Assembly (NCBI GenBank): GCA_002633005.1
Contig: NMRA01000237.1
Span: 248,769-312,768 of the forward strand
Direction: 5' to 3'
DNA: 64,000 bases
Origin: Phoronis australis
Lineage: Eukaryota; Phoronida; Phoronidae
A program made the position numbers and the translations under genes. Positions within the stretch are counted from its first letter, which is position 1. The number at the start of each line of letters is the position of its first letter. The notes below the pieces were generated by a model. It did no database searches, was not told the DNA's origin, and saw only the letters and a program-made list of their open reading frames with translations. Shown piece by piece: positions 27,001 through 39,000 of the stretch.

Positions 27001-30000
27001 TACCCTAACCTTCACCTTATTTGCAGAAGAACCTCTCAAATTTACCTCCCACCTTGGAGAGTACAAATGCATCGAGCATGAAACAATTGTACTAACATGT
27101 GAACTGTCCAAGGAGAACGTTCAGTGTCAGTGGTTCAAAGATGGTGGAGAGGTCTTCTCTGATGGTCATTTCGAAATTTCGATTGATGGCAAAACCCATA
27201 GCCTCACAATCACTGATGCCCTATTAGACGATGAAGCAGAGTACATAGTTGTGTCGCAGGGTGCTGAAACAAAAGGAACTCTATTTGTTGAAGGTGCGTT
27301 GAGAAAAATGTACAGTTCCCCATTGGCAAGTAAATTTTTGTTGCGCTGAAGCCCCATTGCCAAATGCAAACTGGGGTGCTGGCACTGAATGCAGCTGTTT
27401 GTAGCGAATTCATCAGTTGGTCTCCCAATGCTGTTATTAGTAGTCCAAAAATGCCTCTCAACACAATCAGTCATATTGTCAAATCTCACCAATTTCAGAA
27501 TAAAATAATTACCCAGATCGCCTGTTTTACATTTTTCAAATGGTGCTTAAACTGCTTCAAAGTCCACAATTTCTCAAAACATTGACTGATGGTGACTACG
27601 TTATAGATTTAAGGCTCGATAAAGCGTGTATTTTGTGAAACTTGAGCTTTATGCAAAGAAAAAAGAAGTGAAATTTCATTTGCCTCCCATTTTGTGTCCA
27701 AAATTGGCGACGGAGATTTTACCGTGACATCCATATTATTTAAGTACCTAATGTGTATTGTCCCTTGCAGAAGAGCCTCTACTAATTATTAACCCACTCC
27801 GAGATGTCCAGTGTCTTGAGCATGGCTCGGTTGTACTGACGTGTGAACTCAACAAAGATAACATTGATTGTGTATGGCTGAAGGATGGTCAGAAAGTTGA
27901 GCCAAGCGAGCGAATTGAGATGTATGTGCATGGTTGCCATCATTATCTGGCTGTGCAAGATGCCGAGCTTGATGATGAGGCTGATTACACCATTGTGGCC
28001 GGAGACAAGGAGTCCACTGCTACCATGTTTGTTGATGGTTGGTATTTATTGTGTTTTGGTAATTGTTAATCCCTTTTGCTTATTCTAACAAATGTTAACC
28101 TGCTGATCTCTGTCTGTTAACTGTGTCTGGTCAATTATAGGCCAAGAACTAAATGCTCTAACTAACATTGTGTTTTTTGCAAATTCTCAGTGTGATTGGG
28201 AAATTACTATCCGTTCTTCAGATATTCTGCATAAATTAGTTACCAAAATTGTATTTGTGTATTTCTGAAGCCGACATGTATCAACATTACTAAAAATCAA
28301 CCCAAATTTTCAAGTGTTACGTCATCACTATTTAGACATCCTAGAAGTGATGAAGTAACATTTTTTGGTGGAGAAGTTTGGTAAAATGAAATTTGAAATT
28401 CTACTTTCATACTACGTTTAAAGTAATTGAAGAATTTCCATAGCACACGAGATATTCTCAAATTTCTTCTTTTATTTTGTCTCCATATATTTTCTTGTTA
28501 CTGAACTAATATTACTAACTGCTGTGTTCTTAACTTCCTAAATTTTAGAAGAGCCACTGAAGATAGTGAAACACCTCGAGGATGTCCGATGTCTCGAATA
28601 CGAAACTGTCATTCTAATGTGTGAACTTTCTAAAGAAAACATTGAAGGCAAATGGCTGAAAAATGACTCACCTGTTGATCTGAGTGGTCAATATGAAATT
28701 ATCAGGGATGGTAGATTTCATAATCTGACCATACCTGAAGCAGTCATAGCTGACTCTGCCACCTACAGTTTCACAGCCAGAAATAAACATTCCACTGCTG
28801 TAGTTCTTGTTCAAGGTGTGTGAAATAACTACTAATGGAGCTAAGTATTGTACGATATGTCCACAGTGTTCATATTGTTGTGGGATGGAGTTTTGTGCTG
28901 GCCTTGCATGGAAGCTTATTAACTCAACCAAAAGAGTTTTTAAAATTTATACAGTGTGATGCTTTTTGAAAGGTTTGAGCAACACTGCGTATTCTCTTAT
29001 GATAGCAAAAAATAGTTTCTGTTCTGACTAGTAGAGCTTTAGTTCAGTCTTAATAAGCTAAAAATTCATAGTTGGTTCTAGTCTCCTGTTTTTTGAAAAC
29101 CTAGTGGGTGTTGCAGTATTTTTAGATGCTCACAGTTTGAAAAACAAATTCCTTCCGAGATGAGCGGGATTTGTTTTTTACTCAGTGCTTGGCAAATCAT
29201 GGAATTTCAAACCTTGCCTTTGTGACATTGTACAGCTTTTCAAAAAACACAAGACCTTGGCTGATTATGATAGGGCGGGCATAGTTAGCCGTTGAGTGCA
29301 GGTCCCAAATTGAGTCGAGGAAGACATCAGACCCAACTATGCTGTTTTGGTCTTAAATAAGAAGGCAGATTGTGTTTTCAAGCATTTTTCTACATTATAA
29401 TCTTATCCAATTGGTGGAATCTTACACTGCTCTGTTTTGCCTTAATTATTAACTAATTCTTTTATTTTAAGTACTTAACTTGTCTTCGGATCTGAACGAT
29501 CTATTAATGAATGCATGTTGTGAGCTTACATTGTGTTTTTCTCTTGATAAATAAACAATTATTCTTTGAAATGTAATCAGTTACTGTAAGTTACTCATTG
29601 CATGGCTTTTAGTGTAATATTCACCTGGTGAATGTGTGTGGTCTGTTTGCAGAAGTACCCGTCCATATAACCCTCCCCTTGACTGAAGTATCTTGTCTTG
29701 AGCATGAGTTGATCTCCCTGACCTGTGAACTGTCTAAAGACTGTACAGACGTCACCTGGCTCAAGGACAATCAACCAATCACAACCTCTGATAGAATAAC
29801 CATATCAGCTGATGGTAAAAATCATGCTTTGACCATCTCTGATGCAGAGTTGGAGGATGAAGCAAATTATACCATTGTTGTCAAGGATACGCATTCTACA
29901 GCTATGGTGTTTGTAGAAGGTTAGTTTGTTGGTTAATGAGTGTCTTAGACGGTCATGGTGTGTTTCAAATTGGACCAGGAGGTAGGGAGAGTGAATGTGG

Positions 30001-33000
30001 AGAGTGTTTGAATGTGAAATGTGCACGAATGTGTAAGATCACATTTCCATTATAGTGGCTATCCAATGTCACGTAGACATTTGAGGCGCTGGTTTGACAA
30101 TGGTAAAGGTAAGATGGAGAAACGGTGTTCAAAGGCAGGGTTAGATTATCTTATCACACTGTCTGTGTGTTAGATAACTTAATACACTTTTTGGTGATCC
30201 AGCCAATTGCCTGGATGTGGCTGTGTTGTTAAAGAATCAGTCATGTATTTACAGCACATTTTTAAAGCGATTTTCAGTGTCAATACATTTGAATCAAACC
30301 ATTCATCCCTCTAAATTGGGCTACACCTTGTACCACTTTTGAAAATAAAATAATCAGTCAAATGACTTTTTATGTTGTATAATCACCTGTCTTAAGCAAT
30401 TTTCATTGGTAATATATTCCTGGTCTTGTGTAGAATTGGCAAATCAATTTTGTTGAAGACTAAAGTCAAAAAGGTGTAATTGACAATCCATCCTTTCATG
30501 CCCCAAAAGCAATATGACAGGTTCTGTGACTGCACACTAGATGGTGCCTGTGGTCTTTATTCACAAGCTTCCTGATCAACTAACAAAACGTGCAATGCTT
30601 CTGTGCCACAGTCATAACACTTCCTTTGCTTCGTAATTAGCTGAACATAAAATGACTCAGCCGAGTGTTGTAACAATTGAATATATTCACTCTTTTACAG
30701 AGAAGCCGGTTGAAATAACCAAACCACTAACTGGCTTAGAATGCACAGAACATGAAACCATCAGTTTCACGTGTGAGATCTCAAAGGATAATTTCCCATG
30801 CAAATGGTTCATGGATAACGTGGAGATTGAGTCTAACGAACGCTTTCTCATAACAGTTGAAGGACGTGTGCATACTCTAACAATTCAAGATGTGCATCTA
30901 GATGATGAAGCAGACTTCTTGTTCAGAGCTGGCGACAAGAGCACAGTCGCTGCTCTCTTTGTCGAAGGTTTGTAATCAGAAAATGGTTTTCTTGATCACT
31001 CTCTTGTGTTGGTTATTGTTGATTCCTTTTCTTTCAAATTTGTTCTGGCTATTAATGAGTTAATAATTGTTTAAATTTTCAGTTTTCTGTGTTATCTAAC
31101 AGTTCAAAACCCTTTTCATGGCTCGACATTTTGTTTTATTTGGTATTTCTGTCTGCTGTTCATGTTTACCACCAACACCTTGACAAACTCAACATGCACA
31201 TTACAGAGGCACCAAAATCACCACCTTTGACCCCTGAACCCATGAGTGAAGAACTAACCTCTGACCTCACTCCTGAACCCACCAAAGAAGAATCAACGTC
31301 TGACTTTGATGCAGAACTTGTTCCAACTGGTGCTGAAGAACCTGATGTTGTGGATGCTGATTTCAAGGCACCACCTGAAGCTGAACCAGAAATCCAACCT
31401 GTCATAGAAGAAGAGGTGGAAGTCTCAGTGCCATCCGAACCTGTTGTTGAGAAATTGGAATTTATTGCACCTCTGACTGAAGTAACCACTATTGAAGGCC
31501 AGCCTGTGAAGTTGTCGTGTGAATTGTCAAAGCCAGATGTCACTGTAGAATGGTTCAAAGATGGTGTCAAACTTGCACCAGATGATCGCGTGAGAATAAC
31601 CTGCGAAGGTTCCATTCACCAGCTGGAAATTGATGCCGCGGACCTTGACGATGAAGCTCAGTATACCGTGGTTGTTGGTGATGAGACAACCTCTGCATCA
31701 CTTTATGTCGACGGTTTGTACCCTATCTTACCCTCACACACCACCAAGTGCATTTTGTTATACCCACTACATATGGTCAGAGATCCAACTACTATTTCAG
31801 TCTCTAACATTGTGTGCTAACCCCTGAACAACATTATGGTCTAACCTCTCCACAATGACCTCGTCTTCAGTTACACAAGATGATGTAATATTATGGCACT
31901 ACTATATACATTTTGTTAACTCTTTCAGTAAAATTTTGCGATTAAAGTTGCGCCATTAACAATCAATTTCTGTGCACTTTGTCATCTGTTGCTTGTGTGT
32001 TTGAGCTTATATAAAAGGACAATTATTATAGTACATTCTAATTAATCTTAATATAATCTTTTCTTCCAACTCTTTTCAATAATTTGATATAATTTGCACT
32101 AATGTTACTTGCACCATTTTTACTTGGATTGTGGTTACAGAAGAGCCAATTGAAATTGTGGTTCCACTGAAGGAGACCGTTTGCTTTGAACACCAAACGT
32201 TCACACTAACATGCCAGTTGTCCAAGGAAAACATCGGGGTCCAGTGGTTGAAGGATGATGTTGAAATAACCAGCACTGACCACTGTCAACTCACTGTTGA
32301 TGGACAGTTCCATCAGTTGACCGTCGCGGATGCACATCTTGATGACGAGGCAGATTATACTGTTGTTGTGAAAGGAAAACGATCCACAGCTGCAGTTTTT
32401 GTTGATGGTATGTTTCTTAGACTTTTTTACCACGTCCCGGATGATTGCGAGTCACTAGTTCAAGTTCCCTTGTATTTGTGTGTTATTTTTTATCGTTTTT
32501 ATCTATCTCCTTTTATTTACCCTTCATTTTGTTTTGAATGCACCTTATTTTGATATTTGTTTCTCAGTTAACCATTTCACAAGAGTTTACTTTTCTCACC
32601 AGTAAATGTGTAATAAAATTCTAACATGTTTGTGTGGCTTTGTCTAACACCCTTATTTGCACTATGATTTTTGCTTGCTAACTTTCAGCTGAAAATGAAG
32701 CGTTCTCATTTCTTCATGAGGCTGCTGTTGATAATGTCTTGACAACTGAAGACCAGGATGTTAAGGTCTTGCCAGAATTAATTCATGAAAATGTCACCAG
32801 AGGACAGCAGGAGTGTAGTGTAACTGCTGCTGAGACATGCAAATTTGAACCACACTCTAAAGAATTGGACATTCCAAGTTTTTCACCATTGACACTACAA
32901 GAAAATGAAAGGAAAATTCAAGACATAGATGTAAAACTACCAGAAGTTGAAGATGTTGTTGTCACGGAAACGGGCAGTGATCTTGAAAGCTACATTGCTG

Positions 33001-36000
33001 TGTCGGTAGATGAAGAATCCAAGCTGAATCCCAGCATCAGTGCAGCTGAAGTTGAAGAACTTGTTGTCGAAGAAAAAGAGGTTATGATTGATGATAGTAC
33101 TTCCAATGATCTTGACAATGTAGCGAACATCGATTTTCAAAGAAGACAAAGTGTTGCTCCTGAAATTGAAGGCTGGGCAATTGAGCAAAAGGAAACCCCT
33201 GTGCAGGATATTGAACCAACTGAAGCAGGAAGTCTGACTGTAGAATCAGAAAATGTTGCTGCTGAGGTACATGAGTCTGACATCAGAGAGAAAACTGAAA
33301 ATCTTCCAGTGACTAGTTCTATGCAGACATTAGGTCTTACTGCACCTGAAACTGAACTTCAGGCAACCGTGACGGAAGAGGTCGTTCCAAACTTAAAGGA
33401 AGGCAAAGCTGATGCGGTTCAATCAATGCATGTTGATGAAACTGAAGATGCCAAAGTAGAACTTGAAGCTGCCGTTACTGAGGAATCTGTGATTGCAGAA
33501 AAGGAAATCCACGAAAAATTCTCATATCAAGACATGCAGATTGATAAAGTGGATGAGGTAGCAGTGGCATCAAATGCTGCTCTTTCTGAAGAACCTGATA
33601 TCGAAGAAAGAAACACTGAAATGCAACCTATACAGGCAGAAGAGGTTGATTCTGCATCATCAATGTTGAAGGAAATCAGTGCCCATGAAACAGAACAGGT
33701 TAGTATTAATGAGAAAGAGGAAGACATTGATATGATGCTCGAGTCTCATGCCAGTGAGGTTGACACTCTTGCCACAAATTTGGTAGTTCCAGAAATTGAG
33801 GAATTTGCAGCTGAAGAGAAAGAAACGAGAGCGCACCCTATTAATGCAGCAGAGGTGATGGGCATGGAAAAGGTCACTACCGAGGTTGCTGCAGTTGAAG
33901 TAGAACTGGTTGATGTACACGATAAGGAAGGTGATTTTGAGCATCTTCATCTTTCAATGTCGGACGTGGATGAACTTAGCAGTAGAGATGTTGCATTAAA
34001 GGCAGTAGAAATTACCGAGTTGGAAGGAAGACACGATGATTCTGTTCTGCCTGGACTTGATGAACTAGAAATCCATGGCAAGTCTATAGAAGATTCCTTG
34101 GTTGGGAAGGTTGAGGTGGAAGATAACCATGTTATAGAGAGCTCTCCTGACAAAGAAGAGAGGGGACATGGTGATGCTGAGGTTGACCTGGTGCCACAAG
34201 TGTTAGTTGACATAAAGGAAACTGAGGAAGTTGATTTTGATTTTGATCTTGATCAACAACCTCAAGTTGAGGAAGAGATTGTGTATATGTCCTATGACAT
34301 TGCGCCAGGACAGCAGCCAGTATTGGGCTCAGATATTGAAGGTAGTGGTGTGGTGTCAATTGATGAATCTGTATCTGTTACGAGTATTGCCAGCGATGTA
34401 TTCCAAGCAGACACTAATTTGCTGCTTCCACCTGATATTCTTGATGAAGCCTCTGGTCAAGCAACAAAAGAAACAATATCTGAAGAAGAACCTGAAGGTA
34501 TTGTTGAAACGAAAGACACACTACCTGTTGATGAGCCACTAAAGATTGTATCTTGTTTGACTGATCAGGAATGCTTCAAAGGAGAGTCGGTAAAGTTTCT
34601 TTGTGAGGTATCCAAAGAAAATGTTGAAGGAACGTGGATGAGAGATGGTATTGTTGTTGTTCCTGGAGATGGGGTTGAAGTTACAAGAGAAGGAGTTTGT
34701 CATTCATTAACAGTTGCTAATGCAAGATTGTCTGACCAAGCCACATACTCATTCTCTGTTCATAGTGTCAGCACGCATGCTTCTCTTTCCGTGAAAGGTT
34801 TGTTATCTTTACACATCTCTTATATGTTAATATTTCAATACCTGAGGCTGTTTCACTAAATATCTGCAAACCTTCTTTGGTTCTGAGTCAGATTGAGGCT
34901 TGTGGTAACCTACGAGTGACAAATTGTTCAAGAAATAGACTCTTTGTTGTTAAAATAGACATGAAATTAAGATAAAAACATGCTAATTTTGTCTGAGACG
35001 AAACATTTATTCAGTCGTACATTATGGTTCATCAGTGTTGGAAAGATTGTAACCTTACGAATTTTAGTGAAACAGCCCATCGATTTTTGCATCCACTTTT
35101 GATTATCATTTTAGATTTCATTTGCTGTTTTACGTTCCTTTACAATTTATAATTTTATTATCAACTCTTATAAGTTCTTAATTTTCCCAGTGTGGATTCC
35201 AATCTTGCATTAACTGTCTTGTTTTTGTTTTTGTCTTCCATGTGTGAATTATCTTCCCACACCCTTTGCTACTAACCATATCTTGCAGAGTCACCGATCA
35301 CCATAACAAAACCACTAACCGATATGGAGTGTACTGAACATTCACAAATTGAACTCGTTTGTGACGTCTGTAAAGAGGGTCTCATAGGCCAGTGGTTCAG
35401 AAATGATACACTGTTAATGGATGGAAATCGATACAATATACAAGTGGATGGCAGAACCCATTCTTTGCTTATTCATGATGCTGTGCTTGAAGACCAGGCA
35501 TTGTATACATTTCGAATTGGGGACATAAGTTCATCAGCTAGGGTGTTTGTCAAAGGTTGGTAAAATTTTTGTTATGCAGGACTGACTAATGAGTCGATTT
35601 TGATGTTACCATTTGCTCATGACATGAATAGCTTTGCCTTCAAGTTTCATATTTAAAGCCACATATGAAACCTTCAAATATAATATGTAGAGAAGTGAAG
35701 AGGTTTTTTAATGTGACAAATAATTGTATCTACATTCCTACAATTTTGCTAGGGCGAATGTGGAGTTAATTCATTCTGCCTGTGGCTAGTTTATTACTTT
35801 AATTGAAAGTTGGTATTATTTTCCCTTAGTCTTGTCTTTGTATGTGGCTTTAAAGATGATTTTTAGTGTGTAGAAGGTGTTACGCCAGACTTCAAAGATC
35901 ACGGTAAAGTATATCAGTTTATTTTTTTGTCTCAACTGGTCATAATAGCACTTATAACTACTATGGCACATAATAATAATTCGCTGTCCCCTCTGCTTGC

Positions 36001-39000
36001 TTATGGCATTCCTGCATTTATTAATTACAGAAGAGCCTATTAGGATAACAAAACCTCTTGCTGATGTGACCTGCACTGAACACGAGTCAGTCACATTTAC
36101 TTGTGAGGTGTCAAAAGATGGCGCCGAGTGTACGTGGTACAAAAACACCCGCCAAATTGTTGCTGACAACGAAACGGTTGTCATTACAATTTCCGGGAAA
36201 GTCCACACTTTGACCATTCATGACGCGCAACTTGAGGACGCTGAAGAATACATGGTTAGAGCAGCAGATCAGACCTCAACGGCTAAATTATTTGTGAAAG
36301 GTTTGTCCGTAATACGTTTAAGGAGAACTTTCAAGACTTGAATTTTTTAAATTGCTTGTTATTTACTAATCATAGTCAGTGTTAATTGCTTTGTAGTATT
36401 TTTCCATTGAATACTTTGGATAACATCTGCTGTTTAGTTCATTAACAATGAATTCCGTTTCTTTTTTAGTTTTGGAATGTAGTCATTTCATTCTGGAGAT
36501 ATTATTTCAAGTATTATTTCAAGTTTTATTTTTGTAGTTATGAAATGTTTTCAATGTGTACAATCTGTTGATAGTTGTGTTGACGTCTGTGTTTATCAAG
36601 GCAGGTATCATTTTAGCGTCAAGTTAGCAATGGCAAACCAAAATATTTTTCTTTGAAATTATCTAGTATTAATCAGTAGTAGGAACCTTTGAACCAAAAC
36701 AACATATTGCATTATTTGAAATTACGACACATTTCGGTAGACTTTCATACCATTTTCAAGCTTAGCTTTTCTATGGCCGTCTTGAAGCTGCATGTAAAGC
36801 AATATCTTAATTCACTCGGTGCTACAAAGGTGACTAAACTACTGCTGTTGCTACTGCTTGTACTGTTGCTACATTTAAGTGCCTAGCTCTATCTGCTGTA
36901 TGTTTGTACTGTCAAGTTAATGCATCTAGCAACTAACCTTTGATTGGTCGCTAACTTGCAGAAGAGCCGCTTCAAATCAGTGTTCCTCTGGTTCAGACCA
37001 GTTGTATGGAGCATGAGGATATTACTCTCAAATGCGAGTTCTCTAAAGAAGGCGTTGAGAGCTCCTGGCGTAAAGACAACATTCAGTTGTCCTCCGGCGG
37101 CCATTATTCAATTGGCATCGATGGTCGCACTCACTCGTTAACAATCTATGGTGCCCAGCTTGAGGATGAGGGGGAATATACGATCAGTTCAGTTGATGTC
37201 AGCTCAACCACTACACTGTTGGTTGAAGGTGTGTTGTCGTCATTCGTTCTGTGATTGTTGTTTCTGTTCTTGCTGTTTATGTGAAAATTCTTCAATGTGA
37301 GATGAACGTCACAGCTCATTTGGCGTGTTTTTTCATTTTTAAAGGCTTTCGTTCATGTTTTTGTTATGATTCTAAGCATGTTACCAATGAAATAAAACTT
37401 TCTTTCTCTTTCTTGAGAATTTGACAAAATGGAATTGTATCTTTCAGCCATTTTGTGTCCTAAATTGAGGAATTTTCACCATAATCTGATATGCTTTGCG
37501 TAATTCTTTAGTTTTTAAAGGTAGATTTCTTTCATTTTATATGAGCTAGAAATAGAACAATTGATTTTCATAAACTTGCCTAACAATAGTCTATAGCTAT
37601 TACTAGTCAATGTACCCTGCTTGACTAACAAACAGTATGTCTAACTTTCTTAATGTTGGCTACATTCTTTGCAACCTGAATTTTATGTCATCGCTGGCTT
37701 TAGATTGTTAACTTAATTTGCTGCACGGCTTTTGTTAACTTGCAGAGGAGCCTATAGAATTCTTCACCCAGATCACTGACACTGTGTGCTTTGAGCACAC
37801 GTCTGTCACACTCACCTGCAAGCTCTCTAAGCCCGATGTTAAGGTCACATGGTTGATGAATGACATGGAGATTGTCTCCAATGCTCACTTTGAAATCACT
37901 GTAGTTGGTAACGTTCACTCACTCACCATCCCTGATGCCTTGTTTGAACACTCAGCCGAGTTCACCGTAGTTATTCCTGGTGGAAGGTCATCCGCTAGAC
38001 TCACTGTCCAAGGTTTGTAGATAGCATCAAGGTCTTGTTAAGATTGTTTTAATGATTATGTGCTTGGTAGATCCCATCCATATTGAATTACCTGATGCCA
38101 ATGCAGGTAAGTCAGTCGCACTTTCACTGTGCTTGAATTGTTTGATTTTTACAAGAAATATAAACTATGAATATTTGAATTTTTCATTTTAATATCGTGT
38201 GTATGTAGTGCTGGCATGAGTCTTGATTTATTTGTTCAGGGACAGTGGCAATGGTTATGCATGGATATTGTGTGTATGGCATTAGTGAAATGATGGTTCA
38301 AACTTTTTCAAAAAGTGCATGAATTCAGGTATGTAACATCTCTGCAATTTCGGTCAAAAATAATTTGCCAGAATTATCATTGTTTTCATTTTTAAATGGC
38401 TCTAACATTGTTGGGAATTTCGCTATTTTTTCAAAATATTTATGATGGTCGCTTTTGGCCAAAAATAATTTGTCGTTATCATCATTATTTCATTTTTAAA
38501 GGGCTCTAAAATCGTTAGGAATGTCCCCTTTTTTCAAAATATTTTCTGATGGTAGCTATGGTACAGAACTGGAACATGGTGAAATGCGTAAAATGAAATT
38601 GGTGACATTATATCATAGTCACATGGGACCTTCACTCACCATACCTGCATCTTGGTAGGACCATAGTGTTCATATGATGACGAGGACCCATTGTTTATTA
38701 GCAGCACTTAGTGAATAGTCAATATTCAATCTCCCATTGCATCTCCATGTAGCTACTCAATTGGAATTTGCAGAGGAACCGTTGGAAATCATCAAGCACC
38801 TCAACGAGACCACCTGCTTCGAGAAAGACACTGTCACTTTCACTTGCGAGGTGTCCAAGCCTGATCTGGAGTCTGTTTGGCTGCAAGATGGCAAGGAGCT
38901 GTTTGCTGACAAGAACGTCACCATCAGCACTGTTGGCTGCGTTCACACACTCACACTGGCTGAGGTCAACCTGGATCAAGAGGCAGAATACACAGTGCTA

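Larger units (their letters stand above)
27294..37745 (+). other. introns of the middle tandem Ig block
   Basis: Introns at 27294-27770, 28038-28548, 28816-29652, 29920-30700, 30968-31206, 31714-32140, 32408-32688, 34798-35288, 35556-36030, 36301-36961 and 37229-37745. Words related to family A element ends (CCATTTTGTGTCC) occur near 27687 and 37449, and the MITE 34846-35077 is described. No missed exon seen. Confidence 0.65.

Noticed and set aside
29988-30110. VFECE-like and RWFDNGK-like words resembling Ig strands B and C
   Set aside because: Too short, separated by a stop and wrong spacing (26 codons between Cys and Trp); likely chance, or at most a very old remnant.
31166-31615. Long minus-strand open frame (149 codons), and many others opposite exons
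   Set aside because: They are antisense shadows of plus-strand Ig exons with low-complexity Ser/Thr/Leu content and no domain of their own.
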